Shown here piece by piece: positions 7,432-15,759 of a stretch of DNA of 64,000 bases. The number at the start of each line of letters is the position of its first letter. Position 1 is the first letter of the stretch. Location of the stretch: the NCBI GenBank assembly GCA_041396705.1, contig JAWKYB010000008.1, positions 1 to 64,000 on the forward strand, written 5' to 3'. Position numbers and translations under genes: made by a program. Below the pieces are notes generated by a model. That model searched no databases. It was not told where the DNA came from and saw only the letters and a program-made list of their open reading frames with translations. Source of the DNA: Alphaproteobacteria bacterium (lineage in GTDB: Bacteria; Pseudomonadota; Alphaproteobacteria; CALKHQ01).

Positions 7432-8229
7432 ATGTCGAGCGGCATTGAAACGAACAAGATCGTCGGCGCGATCCTGACCGCGTTGCTCGTGACCGTCGCC
7501 ATCGGCCATTTCGGCTCGGCGCTGTTCGGCTCGGGCGGCCATGGCGAGGCGGTGCTCGCTTACCCGGTCTCCAGCGAGGGCGCGGTCGAGGTGGCGCCGG
7601 AGCCGGTGGTGATCCCGACCGTGCTGCCGCTGCTGGCCGACGCCTCCGTCGCCGACGGCGAGGCGCTGTTCGCCGCCTGCAAGGCCTGCCACACCAACAC
7701 CGACGGCGGCGCCAACGGCGTCGGACCGGCGCTGTGGGGCGTGGTCGGCCGCGACGTGGCCAGCCACGAGGGCTACAGCTATTCCGACGCGCTGAGCGGC
7801 ATCGAGGGCAACTGGACCTACGAGCAGCTGAACCACTTCCTGCTCAAGCCCAGCGCCTTCGCGCCGGGCACCAAGATGGGCTTCGCCGGCCTGCCCAACG
7901 TCAACGACCGCGCCGACGTGATCGCATACCTTCGTACTCTGGACGCCAGTCCGGTCGCGCTGCCGACCCAGGACGAGATCGACGCCGCGCTGGCGGAAGA
8001 GTCGGGCGGCGGCGAGGAAGGCACCGCGGAAGAAGGCGCCGGCGCTGAGGGGGCGACCGACGACGGCACGACCGGCGAAGGCACGACCGGCGAAGGCGCC
8101 ACCGACGAAGGCGCCACCGACGGCGGCGCGGCCCCGGACGCGGGCGGCGACGGCGAGGCCGCGCCGGACGAGGGCGCCGGCGAGGGCGGCGAGCAGCCCG
8201 CCCCCGAAGGCGACAACCAGGCGGGGTGA
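7432..8229 (+). CDS. Membrane-anchored cytochrome c with acidic Gly/Thr/Glu repeat tail
   Basis: 265 residues. An uncleaved N-terminal anchor (about 8-34) leads to a mono-heme class I cytochrome c domain (about 75-175) with CKACH for heme attachment and PGTKMGF supplying the distal methionine. This resembles CycM/cytochrome c552, the membrane-tethered electron carrier between the bc1 complex and terminal oxidase. The last 85 residues are low complexity and strongly acidic, with repeated GTTGE/GATDE units, unlike ordinary CycM. The ATG at 7432 precedes the hydrophobic anchor; an upstream in-frame extension has no family match. hisN follows with a GTGA overlap. Confidence 0.9.
   Translation: MSSGIETNKIVGAILTALLVTVAIGHFGSALFGSGGHGEAVLAYPVSSEGAVEVAPEPVVIPTVLPLLADASVADGEALFAACKACHTNTDGGANGVGPALWGVVGRDVASHEGYSYSDALSGIEGNWTYEQLNHFLLKPSAFAPGTKMGFAGLPNVNDRADVIAYLRTLDASPVALPTQDEIDAALAEESGGGEEGTAEEGAGAEGATDDGTTGEGTTGEGATDEGATDGGAAPDAGGDGEAAPDEGAGEGGEQPAPEGDNQAG
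8065..8124. repeat. 15-bp in-frame tandem repeat in the cytochrome c tail
   Basis: Four 15-base units begin with ggc: two identical ggcacgaccggcgaa copies (8065-8094), then two variants (8095-8109, 8110-8124). They encode the GTTGE and GATDE/G repeats. Expansion or contraction keeps the reading frame. Confidence 0.88.
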
Positions 8230-9050
8230 ACCGGTCGCGCCTGCCAGCGATGGCGGCGTGCGACCGGACGATGACGATGGATCGCGTTCCTGACGAACTG
8301 GTGGCCTTTGCCGGCACGCTGGCCGATGCCAGCGGCCCGGTGATCCGGGCCTATTACGACAGCGGCGTGACGGTCGAGGACAAGGCCGATTCGAGCCCGG
8401 TCACCCAGGCCGACAAGGAAGCCGAAGCCGCGATCCGCGCCGTCATCGAGCGCGCATATCCCGCGCACGGCATCGTCGGCGAGGAATACGGCGCGACGCG
8501 TGCCGACGCCGACCTGGTCTGGGTGCTGGACCCGGTCGACGGCACCAAGGCGTTCATCGTCCACAAGCTGACCTTCGGCACGCTGATCGCGCTCAGCCAT
8601 CGCGGCAAGCCGGTGCTGGGCGTGATCGACCAGCCGGTGCTGGGCCATCGCTGGGTCGGCGCCATCGGCCACCCGACCACGTTCAACGGGGCGCCGGTGC
8701 GCGTGCGGGCCTGCCCGCAACTGGCCGAGGCCCGGCTCAACACCACGGCGGCCGACCTGTTCGACGCGGCGCAGTTCGCCCGCTTCCTGAACATCGCGCG
8801 CGCCGCCAAGTTCTGCCACTGGGGGGGCGACTGCTACGGCTTCGGCCTGGTCGCCAGCGGCTATATCGATCTCAGCGTCGAGGCCGGCCTGAAGACCCAC
8901 GACTTCATGGCGCTGGTGCCGATCATCGAGGGCGCCGGCGGCAAGGTCACCGACTGGGCCGGGCGCCCGCTGGACATGGGGTCCGACGGTACCATCATCG
9001 CTGCAGGCGATCCCGCCCTCGTGCAGCAGGCCGTGACCGCGCTCGCCTGA
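8226..9050 (+). CDS. hisN: Histidinol-phosphatase, inositol-monophosphatase type
   Basis: Magnesium-dependent phosphatase of 274 residues from the GTG at 8226; internal ATGs at 8250 and 8271 are alternatives. Metal-binding motifs are present: VGEEYG for the catalytic glutamate, LDPVDGTKAFI for the paired aspartates, and the C-terminal GLKTHDFMALVPIIEGAGG with the third-site aspartate. The DGTKAF and GGDCYGFGLVASG pattern fits the alphaproteobacterial HisN subgroup, which dephosphorylates histidinol phosphate. Activity on inositol phosphate or PAP cannot be excluded from sequence. The GTGA overlap with the cytochrome gene suggests coupling. A hairpin terminator follows. Confidence 0.85.
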   Translation: MNRSRLPAMAACDRTMTMDRVPDELVAFAGTLADASGPVIRAYYDSGVTVEDKADSSPVTQADKEAEAAIRAVIERAYPAHGIVGEEYGATRADADLVWVLDPVDGTKAFIVHKLTFGTLIALSHRGKPVLGVIDQPVLGHRWVGAIGHPTTFNGAPVRVRACPQLAEARLNTTAADLFDAAQFARFLNIARAAKFCHWGGDCYGFGLVASGYIDLSVEAGLKTHDFMALVPIIEGAGGKVTDWAGRPLDMGSDGTIIAAGDPALVQQAVTALA

Positions 9051-9073
9051 CGGCGACGCGCGCACAAAAGCAG

Positions 9074-9102
9074 GAGGGGCGGCCGCAGCGCGACCGCCCC
9101 TC
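9074..9102. terminator. Bidirectional hairpin between hisN and a convergent gene
   Basis: A perfect 9-bp stem, GAGGGGCGG (9074-9082) with CCGCCCCTC (9094-9102), encloses an 11-base loop. Read on the minus strand it is followed within three bases by CTTTTG, so it is best as the terminator of the minus-strand gene at 9130-9582. It also lies 23 bases after the hisN stop. Confidence 0.7.
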
Positions 9103-9129
9103 GCGGGTCACCGAAATCGGGAATACGCG

Positions 9130-9582
9130 TCAGCAGCCGGCTTCGGCCTGGTTCAGGGCGTCGCCGAGGCGGTCCTCGATGTCCAGCATGCGGTCGGACA
9201 GCCGGTTGAACGCGACCAGCAGCGCCGGCGGCGGATTGCCGAGATTGTCGCGATAGGTCGAGATGACCTGCTTCAGGTCGTCCATCGCCGCGACGATGTC
9301 GTCCCGGCTGCACACGCCGCTGGTGTCGACCGGGGTGTTGTAGAACGCGTCATAGACGACATGGGCGTCCACGCCCAGGTGGGCGATGATGTCCGTCACC
9401 TGCGACAGGTCCGATGCCGGTACCAGGGCCATCCGGTTGTTGGCCGTGACCAGGTCGATCAGCATCTCGTGCAGCATGTCGCGGCCGGCTGCTGTGGCGG
9501 TGATCGCCGCACCGGCGGGAACGGCGGCGGCCGACGCGCCGAGCAGCGCGGCGCCGAGAACGAGGTTGCGGAACTTCAACAT
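9130..9582 (-). CDS. Secreted hypothetical protein
   Basis: 150 residues. The N-terminal signal peptide (about 1-26, ending AGA-like before ITATA) sends it to the periplasm. The mature part is alpha-helical with no motif I recognise. It has two cysteines, one at VCSRDD and one as the very last residue, which could form a disulfide. Hydrophobic and charged residues alternate in the manner of a small helical bundle (EMLIDLVTANNRMALVPASD, DAHVVYDAFYN). It stands alone between hisN (convergent) and a class V aminotransferase gene, with a good terminator. Function unknown. Confidence 0.75.
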   Translation of the reverse strand: MLKFRNLVLGAALLGASAAAVPAGAAITATAAGRDMLHEMLIDLVTANNRMALVPASDLSQVTDIIAHLGVDAHVVYDAFYNTPVDTSGVCSRDDIVAAMDDLKQVISTYRDNLGNPPPALLVAFNRLSDRMLDIEDRLGDALNQAEAGC

Positions 9583-9744
9583 GGGGGTTCTCCAAGAGCT
9601 GGGGTGCTAGTCTTTCGATGCGCCGTCCCGGCAGTGCGGTGACGACGCAGCTTGCACGCCCGTGCGCCTGCAACCCTGCGCACTGCCCCGAAATGACCCC
9701 GAACCGGCCGGATTCGGCGCGATCCGCCCCGAATGTCGCCGCAA

Positions 9745-10953
9745 TCAACGGCGCGCGATCGCCGCGACGGCAGCGACGGCCGCGTCGATCTCGTCCTCGC
9801 TGTTGTAGTAGTGCGGCGAGGCGCGGACGATCGCATCGAGCCCGCGCTCGCCCATATCGAGCCGGGTCGATTCGACGGTGCTGACCGACGTGTTGACGCG
9901 CCGCGCGGCCAGCTGGCGCTGCACCGCGGCCGCCGGCATCCCTTCGACGGAAAAGGTCGCGATCGCACAGCGCACGGCGCCCTTGTCATGCACCGTGACG
10001 CCGTCGATCGCCTGCAGCCCGTCGCGCAGGCGACAGGCCAGCGCGCCCGCACGGGCCGCAATCGGCTCGAGCCCGAAGCCGAGCGCATAGTCGGCCGCGG
10101 CGGCCAGCCCGACCTTGCCGGCGACGAAGCTTTCCCAGTTCTCGAAGCGGCGTGCATCGTCCCGCAGGCGGTATCGGTCCGGCGCGGTCCACTCGGCGGC
10201 GTGCAGGTCGACGAACGGCGGCTCCAGCCGGTCGATCCAGTCGCGCCGCACCCACAGAAAGCCGGTACCGCGCGGACCGCGCAGGAACTTGCGCCCGGTG
10301 GCCGACAGCATGGTGCAGCCGATCGCCGCCACGTCGATCGGCAGCTGGCCGACCGACTGGCAGGCGTCGAGCAGGAACGGCACGCCGTGGCGCGCCGCGA
10401 CCGCGCCGATCGCCGCCGCCGGATTGACCAGCCCGCCGTTGGTCGGCACGTGGGTGATCGCGACAAGGCGGGTGCGCCCGTCGATCAGCGCCGCCACGGC
10501 GTCGGGGTCGGTGGCGCCCTGGCCGTCGTCGGGCGCGACCCGGATCTCGATGCCGTCGCGCCGCGCCCGTTGCAGGAAGGCGAGGTAGTTCGAGGCATAC
10601 TCGGCCTTGCCGGTGATCACCGTGTCGCCTGCCTTCAGGTCGAGCCCGTAAAAGGCCATGTCCCAGGCCCGGGTCGCATTCTCGATCAGCGCGATCTCGT
10701 CGGGCGCGCCGCCGACCAGCCGCGCCAGCGCCGCATAGGCATGATCGATGGGGTCGCGGGCGGCGGCCGCCGCCTCATAGCCGCCGATGGTCGCCTCGAG
10801 CCGCAGGTGGTCCTCGACCGCCTGCAGCACCGGCCGCGGCATCAGCCCGGCACCGGCGTTGTTCAGGTGGACCACCTCGCGGCAACCGGGCGTGTCGGCC
10901 CGGGCGCGCGCCAGGGCCGCGGGATCGATCCCGACAGGCGTCGCCGACGCCAC
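9745..10953 (-). CDS. Class V aminotransferase-fold PLP enzyme
   Basis: 402 residues, fold type I. The N-terminus has HLNNAGAGLMPRPV. The PLP aspartate lies in FLLDACQSVGQ and the Schiff-base lysine in ATGRKFLRGPRGTG. This layout is shared by cysteine-desulfurase-like, isopenicillin-N-epimerase-like and ergothioneine-type lyase families; the exact reaction cannot be assigned. No cysteine sits in the desulfurase active-site loop position that I could identify, which argues against an IscS-type sulfur carrier. It starts at GTG 10953, three bases after the UDP-glucose dehydrogenase stop, so both are likely on one transcript although no shared pathway is obvious. Confidence 0.82.
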   Translation of the reverse strand: MASATPVGIDPAALARARADTPGCREVVHLNNAGAGLMPRPVLQAVEDHLRLEATIGGYEAAAAARDPIDHAYAALARLVGGAPDEIALIENATRAWDMAFYGLDLKAGDTVITGKAEYASNYLAFLQRARRDGIEIRVAPDDGQGATDPDAVAALIDGRTRLVAITHVPTNGGLVNPAAAIGAVAARHGVPFLLDACQSVGQLPIDVAAIGCTMLSATGRKFLRGPRGTGFLWVRRDWIDRLEPPFVDLHAAEWTAPDRYRLRDDARRFENWESFVAGKVGLAAAADYALGFGLEPIAARAGALACRLRDGLQAIDGVTVHDKGAVRCAIATFSVEGMPAAAVQRQLAARRVNTSVSTVESTRLDMGERGLDAIVRASPHYYNSEDEIDAAVAAVAAIARR

Positions 10954-10956
10954 CGT

Positions 10957-12306
10957 CTATTCGGCCGCGTCGGCGATCCGGTCGGCCAGCCCGCTCGGCG
11001 CGCTGCCGCGGCCGAGGCCGACATAGGCGAAGCCCAGCTCCGCCATCTGGGCTGGGTCGAAGATGTTGCGCAGGTCGACCACGACGTCGCCGCGCATGCG
11101 CTGGCGCATCATCTCCGGGCTGAAGGCGCGGAACTCGTTCCACTCGGTCAGCACCACCACCGCGTCGGCGCCGTCGACCGTCGCGGCCGCGTCGTCGCAA
11201 TAGGTCACGTCCGGCAACAGCGGCCGCGCCTCGTCCATCGCCGCCGGGTCATAAGCCTTCACCTGCGCCCCCATGGCGATCAGCCGCGGCAGGATGGTCA
11301 GCGACGGCGCCTCGCGCATGTCGTCCGTATTCGGCTTGAACGCCAGCCCGAGCACGGCGACGGTGCGGCCGGCGACCGACCCGCCCATCGCCTCGGCGAC
11401 CCGGTCGGCCATGGCCAGCTTGCGGGCGTCGTTGGCGGCGACCACGGCGCCGACGATGCGGCTGGGCACGCCCAGCTCCTCGCTCATCCGCACCAGCGCC
11501 AACGTGTCCTTGGGGAAGCACGAACCGCCATAGCCGGGCCCGGCGTGCAGGAACTTGGGCCCGATGCGCTTGTCGAGCCCCATCACCTTGGCGATGGTCT
11601 GCACGTCGCCGCCGATGCGGTCGCAGATGTCGGCCATCTCGTTGATGAAGGTGACCTTGGTGGCGAGGAACGCGTTGGTGGCGTACTTGGCCAACTCGGC
11701 CGATTCCAGCGTGGTCTCCACCATCGGCGTCTCGCTGAGATAGAGCACGCGGTAGAGCTGGCGCATCACCTTGCGGGCACGCACGCTGTCGGTGCCGATC
11801 ACCACGCGGTCGGGCCGCATGAAATCGTTGACCGCCGAGCCCTCGCGCAGGAATTCGGGGTTGGAGACGACGTCGAACTGCGCATCCGGCCGGGTCTCGC
11901 GGATGATGCGCTCCACCCGGCGCCCGGTGCCGATCGGCACCGTCGACTTGTTGACCACCACCGTATAGCCGTCGATCGCGGCGGCGATCTGGCGGGCGGC
12001 GCCGTCGACATAGCTGAGATCGGCATGGCCGTCGCCGCGGCGGGTCGGCGTGCCGACGGCGATGAACACGACCTTCGCGCCGGCGACCACGGTCGCCAGG
12101 TCGGTGGAGAAGTGCAGCCGGCCGCTTTCGCAATTGGCCGCCACCATCTGGTCGAGGCCCGGCTCGTAGATCGGGATCTCGCCCTTCTGCAGACGCGCGA
12201 TCTTGCCCGCGTCCAGGTCGACGCAGGTGACGTCGAACCCGAACTCGGCGAAACAGGCGCCCGAAACCAGGCCGACATAGCCGGCCCCGATCATCGCGAT
12301 GCGCAT
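10957..12306 (-). CDS. ugd: UDP-glucose 6-dehydrogenase
   Basis: 449 residues. It oxidises UDP-glucose to UDP-glucuronate with two NAD, supplying precursors for surface polysaccharides. The NAD-binding Rossmann domain starts at once with IAMIGAGYVGLVSGACFAE. The central helix shows ESAELAKYATNAFLATKVTF. The catalytic cysteine lies in GPGYGGSCFPKDT, and the C-terminal domain has GLAFKPNTDDMREAPS. The upstream in-frame extension to 13053 is rejected because the Rossmann motif begins at the ATG at 12306. The short spacing to the aminotransferase gene suggests cotranscription. It diverges from a secreted hypothetical protein gene. Confidence 0.95.
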   Translation of the reverse strand: MRIAMIGAGYVGLVSGACFAEFGFDVTCVDLDAGKIARLQKGEIPIYEPGLDQMVAANCESGRLHFSTDLATVVAGAKVVFIAVGTPTRRGDGHADLSYVDGAARQIAAAIDGYTVVVNKSTVPIGTGRRVERIIRETRPDAQFDVVSNPEFLREGSAVNDFMRPDRVVIGTDSVRARKVMRQLYRVLYLSETPMVETTLESAELAKYATNAFLATKVTFINEMADICDRIGGDVQTIAKVMGLDKRIGPKFLHAGPGYGGSCFPKDTLALVRMSEELGVPSRIVGAVVAANDARKLAMADRVAEAMGGSVAGRTVAVLGLAFKPNTDDMREAPSLTILPRLIAMGAQVKAYDPAAMDEARPLLPDVTYCDDAAATVDGADAVVVLTEWNEFRAFSPEMMRQRMRGDVVVDLRNIFDPAQMAELGFAYVGLGRGSAPSGLADRIADAAE

Positions 12307-12475
12307 CGCGCTCTCCCCAGCCTGGCGCCCGCAGGGGCGCGCATGGTCCGGCAAAGGCTCTAGCCGATTTGGCTGTGCGCGTCGATAGCGGCAGACCCGA
12401 GCCGGCGCCTTGCCCTGGCCACGTTCGTGCGTCCTAATGCCACGACGGCGACAGCGGCAGGGAGACGCGGCAGCA

Positions 12476-13048
12476 ATGGCACTTCGATTCAGATTCGGCC
12501 GCATGGCGGCCGCCGGCATCCTGCTCGCCGCCGGCCTCGGCGCCACCACGCCGGCCAGCGCCGACTTGTTCGGGCGGCAAGGCACCGGCGAGACGGCCGA
12601 CGGCACGCAGCAATCCAGCGCAGCGCCGGCGTTCACCGCGGAGGATCTGGTCGCCGCGCTGCCGGCGCGCTGGCACGGCACGTTCGCCTGGGACGACGGC
12701 GCGGCGTTCTTCATCGAGCTGGAGATCGTCAAGCTGACGCCGCGCCCCGACGGCGAGATCGCGTTCAACGCCGAGAGCCACTGGCTGCCCGACGGACTGC
12801 AGGCCCGCATGTCGGGCCGGATCGATCCGGCCACCCTGGCCGTGCGGATCTGGGAGATCGCCGACGACGCCAGCGCGGCGGACTTCGAGAGCGACGGCGA
12901 ATATGACGGCGCCTTCACCGTCGACCTCTGGGAGCTGCGGGCGCGCTGGCAGACGACCGGCACGGACGAGAGCGGCACGCTGGTGCTGATCGCCGACGCC
13001 GAGCCGGTGCAGCCGACCGGGGACGCCGCCGAGGCGCCGGCCGAATAG
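12476..13048 (+). CDS. Secreted hypothetical protein
   Basis: 190 residues from the ATG at 12476, which has GGGAG about 12 bases upstream; an in-frame ATG at 12410 adds an Arg-rich leader and is less likely. A signal peptide (about 1-32, cleaved near ASA) is followed by a Gly/Thr/Gln linker and a domain rich in Trp, Asp and Glu. Patterns such as RWHGTFAWDDGAAFFIELEI and GAFTVDLWELRARWQTTG suggest a beta-barrel-like, lipocalin-style periplasmic protein. That is only inferred from alternating hydrophobicity. No family is recognised. Divergent from ugd. Confidence 0.7.
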   Translation: MALRFRFGRMAAAGILLAAGLGATTPASADLFGRQGTGETADGTQQSSAAPAFTAEDLVAALPARWHGTFAWDDGAAFFIELEIVKLTPRPDGEIAFNAESHWLPDGLQARMSGRIDPATLAVRIWEIADDASAADFESDGEYDGAFTVDLWELRARWQTTGTDESGTLVLIADAEPVQPTGDAAEAPAE

Positions 13049-13160
13049 CGCACATCGCCTGCCTACCTCTCCCATTGAGCCGCACAGCGCGGCCCGATAG
13101 CATGGCCGCCAACCAGAAGGGCGCGGCCTGCGCCCGAGTTGGGGGAACAGGAGAGGGCAC

Positions 13161-14396
13161 ATGACTGGAACCAAGACCGTCCGCCGCGCCGGCCTGGTGG
13201 CTGCGACCAGCCTGCTGGCGCTGGCCGCCGCGGCCGGTACCGCCTCGGCAGAGGTGAAGATGGGCGCGCTGATGGGCATCACCGGCGATCTGGCGAGCTT
13301 CATCCCGCCGATCCTCGACGCCGCCAACCTGGCGGTGACCGAGGTCAACGCCCAGGGCGGCATCCTCGGCGGGCAGGAGCTGGTGCTGGCGGTCGGCGAC
13401 ACCCAAGCGACCGCGCAGGGCGCGGTCGACGCCGCGACCAAGCTGGTCAACGTCGACAACGTGGCGGCGGTCATGGGTGCGCTCGCCAGCGGCGCCACCA
13501 TCGCGGCGGCCAATGCGGTGTGCATCCCGAACGGCGTGCTGCAGGTCTCGCCGACCTCGACCTCTCCGGAAATGACCACGCTGGAGGACAACGACTTCCT
13601 GTTCCGCGTGATCCCCAGCGACGACTTCCAGGGCATCGCGCTGGCCAAGATGCTGCTGGACGAAGGCATCACCTCGGTCGCGCTGACCTATGTCAACAAC
13701 GACTACGGCGTCGGCATCGCCGGCACCTTCCGCGAGGCCTATACGGCGGCCGGCGGCACAATCACCGGCGACCAGGTCCATGAGCCGGAGAAGAGCTCCT
13801 ACCGGTCCGAGCTGGCCACGCTGGCCTCCGCCGGCGACGCCCAGGCGCTGGTGCTGATCGCCTATGCCGCCGGCAGCGGCATCACCATCGTCCGCCAGGC
13901 GCTGGAAAACGGCTTCTTCGACCGGTTTGTCGGCACCGACGGCCTGCGCGACAACCTGCTGATCCAGGAGATCGGCGCGGAGAACCTGGAAGGCATCATG
14001 TTCTCGTCGCCGACCTCGCCGCCCGCATCCACAGCCGGCGAGAAGTTCGAGGCCAACTACACGGCCGCCTACGAGACCACCAACGACAAGTTCTTCATCC
14101 AGCAGACCTACGACGCCACCTTCCTGGTCGCGCTGGCGATCGAGAAGGCCGGCTCCACCGACCGCGCCGCGATCCGCGACGCGCTGCGCGAGGTCGCCAA
14201 TCCGCCGGGAGAGATCATCGAGCCCGGCGAATGGGCCAAGGCGCTGGCGCTGATTGCCGCCGGCACCGACATCGACTACAACGGCGTCGCCGGACCGGCC
14301 GACTTCGACGAGAATGGCGACGTGGCCGGCTATATCGGCAAGTTCGTGCTCGAGAACGGCGAGTTCGTCGAAGCAGGCATCATCGACGTCGAGTAG
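13161..14396 (+). CDS. Periplasmic binding protein of the branched-chain amino acid ABC type
   Basis: 411 residues. A signal peptide (about 1-29, TASA cleavage) is followed by a type I periplasmic binding fold of the LivK/receptor-ligand family: MGALMGITGDLASFIPP at the N-terminus, TEVNAQGGILGG, SPTSTSPEMT and YVNNDYGVG. The ligand could be an amino acid, an amide or an aromatic compound. The usual LivHMGF permease and ATPase genes are absent on both sides, so it is an orphan receptor or works with a transporter elsewhere. GGAACAGGAGAGG upstream gives a strong ribosome site for the ATG at 13161. Confidence 0.88.
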   Translation: MTGTKTVRRAGLVAATSLLALAAAAGTASAEVKMGALMGITGDLASFIPPILDAANLAVTEVNAQGGILGGQELVLAVGDTQATAQGAVDAATKLVNVDNVAAVMGALASGATIAAANAVCIPNGVLQVSPTSTSPEMTTLEDNDFLFRVIPSDDFQGIALAKMLLDEGITSVALTYVNNDYGVGIAGTFREAYTAAGGTITGDQVHEPEKSSYRSELATLASAGDAQALVLIAYAAGSGITIVRQALENGFFDRFVGTDGLRDNLLIQEIGAENLEGIMFSSPTSPPASTAGEKFEANYTAAYETTNDKFFIQQTYDATFLVALAIEKAGSTDRAAIRDALREVANPPGEIIEPGEWAKALALIAAGTDIDYNGVAGPADFDENGDVAGYIGKFVLENGEFVEAGIIDVE

Positions 14397-14425
14397 CTCC
14401 GTCGCCCTTTTCACCGCGCTCGCCC

Positions 14426-14453
14426 GCCGCGATGGCCAGCCTGCCGTCGCGGC
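14426..14453 (+). terminator. Possible hairpin terminator after the binding-protein gene
   Basis: Stem GCCGCGA (14426-14432) with TCGCGGC (14447-14453) and a 14-base loop, 30 bases after the stop. No T-tract follows, so termination is not certain. The rest of the gap up to 14590 shows nothing I recognise. Confidence 0.3.
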
Positions 14454-14590
14454 GAGGCGGCCGGTGCGCACGGTGACGGTCGGCAAGTGCCGACCGGACG
14501 CTCGCGGCCCGCTGCCGACATCGACCGTTGCCCGCCGCCGCCCTGCGTGAAGGGGCGTCGCGCCGCGGAAAGTGCAGGGTCGCAGCGATC

Positions 14591-15754
14591 GTGAAGCGGA
14601 CACTGATTTTCATTGTCGTGCTGGTGGTTCTCGTCGGCGTCATCGGCGGATTCGGCTATTTCCAGTTCGTGGTGAAGCCCCAGCTGATCCGCGAGGTCAT
14701 AGCCGGCTCGCCGCGTCCGCCGACCACCGTCGCCGCGCAGCCGGCCACGCTGGAGTCCTGGCTGCCGCAGTTGCGGGCGGTCGGCTCCCTGATCGCGGTT
14801 CAGGGCATCGAGGTCGCGCCCGAGGTCAGCGGCATCGTGACCGCCGTGCATTTCCAGTCCGGCGACGAAGTCGTCAGCGGCGCCCCGCTGTTCGACCTCG
14901 ACGACTCCACCAATCAGGCCGACCTGCAATCGGCATTGGCAACACTGCGGCAGATGGAGCTGGAGCAGGAGCGGCAGCGCACCCTGCTTGCGCAGCGCAA
15001 CACGTCGCAGGCCAACTTCGACCGTTCGCTGGCCGACCGCGACACCGCGGACGCCGCCGTCCAGCGCGTGCAGGCCGTCATCGCGCAGAAATCGGTGGTG
15101 GCGCCGTTCGACGGCAGGCTGGGGCTGCGTCAACTGGACGTCGGCGAATTCGTTGCGGCCGGCACGCCCGTGGTCACGCTCCAACAACTCGATCCGATCC
15201 ACCTGGATTTCAGCGTGCCGGAACAGGCGATCCCCAACATCGCGGTCGGCCAGGCGGTCGAGGTGGCCGTCGAGGCCTACCCCGACCGCGCATTCGCCGG
15301 CACGGTGCAAGCGATCAACGCGCGGGTCGACCAGGCGACCCGCAACATCCAGGTCCGCGCCGAGCTTGCCAACCCGGACCGCCAATTGCTGCCTGGCATG
15401 TTCGCGACGGTGCGCGTGGTGATCGGCGAGGCCCAGCCCGTGGTCACAGTGACCGAAACCGCCATCACATACAGCCTGTATGGCGACAGCGTCTTCGTCG
15501 TCGTTGCCGCGCCGTCGGCCGAAGGCGCGCAAGCGGCCGGGCCAACGCCCGAGAACGCAACGACTGCGCTCGCGGTCGAACGGCGATTCGTCACGGTGGG
15601 CGAGACGCGCGGCACCCGAACCTCGGTCGTTGCCGGCCTCGCCGCCGGCGAGATCGTGGTCAGCGAGGGCCAGATCAAGCTGTGGAACGGGGCGCCCGTG
15701 GTGGTCGACAACCAGAACGCGCTGGCCGAGCCGGCCGCCCTGCCGCGGGAATAG
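14591..15754 (+). CDS. RND efflux periplasmic adaptor (membrane fusion protein)
   Basis: 387 residues from the GTG at 14591, which directly precedes the N-terminal membrane anchor (about 5-27). The adaptor follows the standard order: a lipoyl half with GIEVAPEVSGIVTAVHFQSGDEV, a short alpha-hairpin (about 110-160), the second lipoyl half VVAPFDGRLGLRQLDVGEFV, then beta-barrel and membrane-proximal domains (LPGMFATVRVVI). It would link the inner-membrane pump to an outer-membrane channel. The pump gene follows after five bases. No TolC/OprM-type channel and no regulator are adjacent, so the channel must be shared. Substrate unknown. Confidence 0.92.
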   Translation: MKRTLIFIVVLVVLVGVIGGFGYFQFVVKPQLIREVIAGSPRPPTTVAAQPATLESWLPQLRAVGSLIAVQGIEVAPEVSGIVTAVHFQSGDEVVSGAPLFDLDDSTNQADLQSALATLRQMELEQERQRTLLAQRNTSQANFDRSLADRDTADAAVQRVQAVIAQKSVVAPFDGRLGLRQLDVGEFVAAGTPVVTLQQLDPIHLDFSVPEQAIPNIAVGQAVEVAVEAYPDRAFAGTVQAINARVDQATRNIQVRAELANPDRQLLPGMFATVRVVIGEAQPVVTVTETAITYSLYGDSVFVVVAAPSAEGAQAAGPTPENATTALAVERRFVTVGETRGTRTSVVAGLAAGEIVVSEGQIKLWNGAPVVVDNQNALAEPAALPRE

Positions 15755-15759
15755 CCGCC

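Noticed and set aside
9733..12363. 876-codon plus-strand frame opposite the aminotransferase and ugd
   Set aside because: His/Arg/Asp-rich mirror of real genes that show full catalytic motifs on the minus strand.
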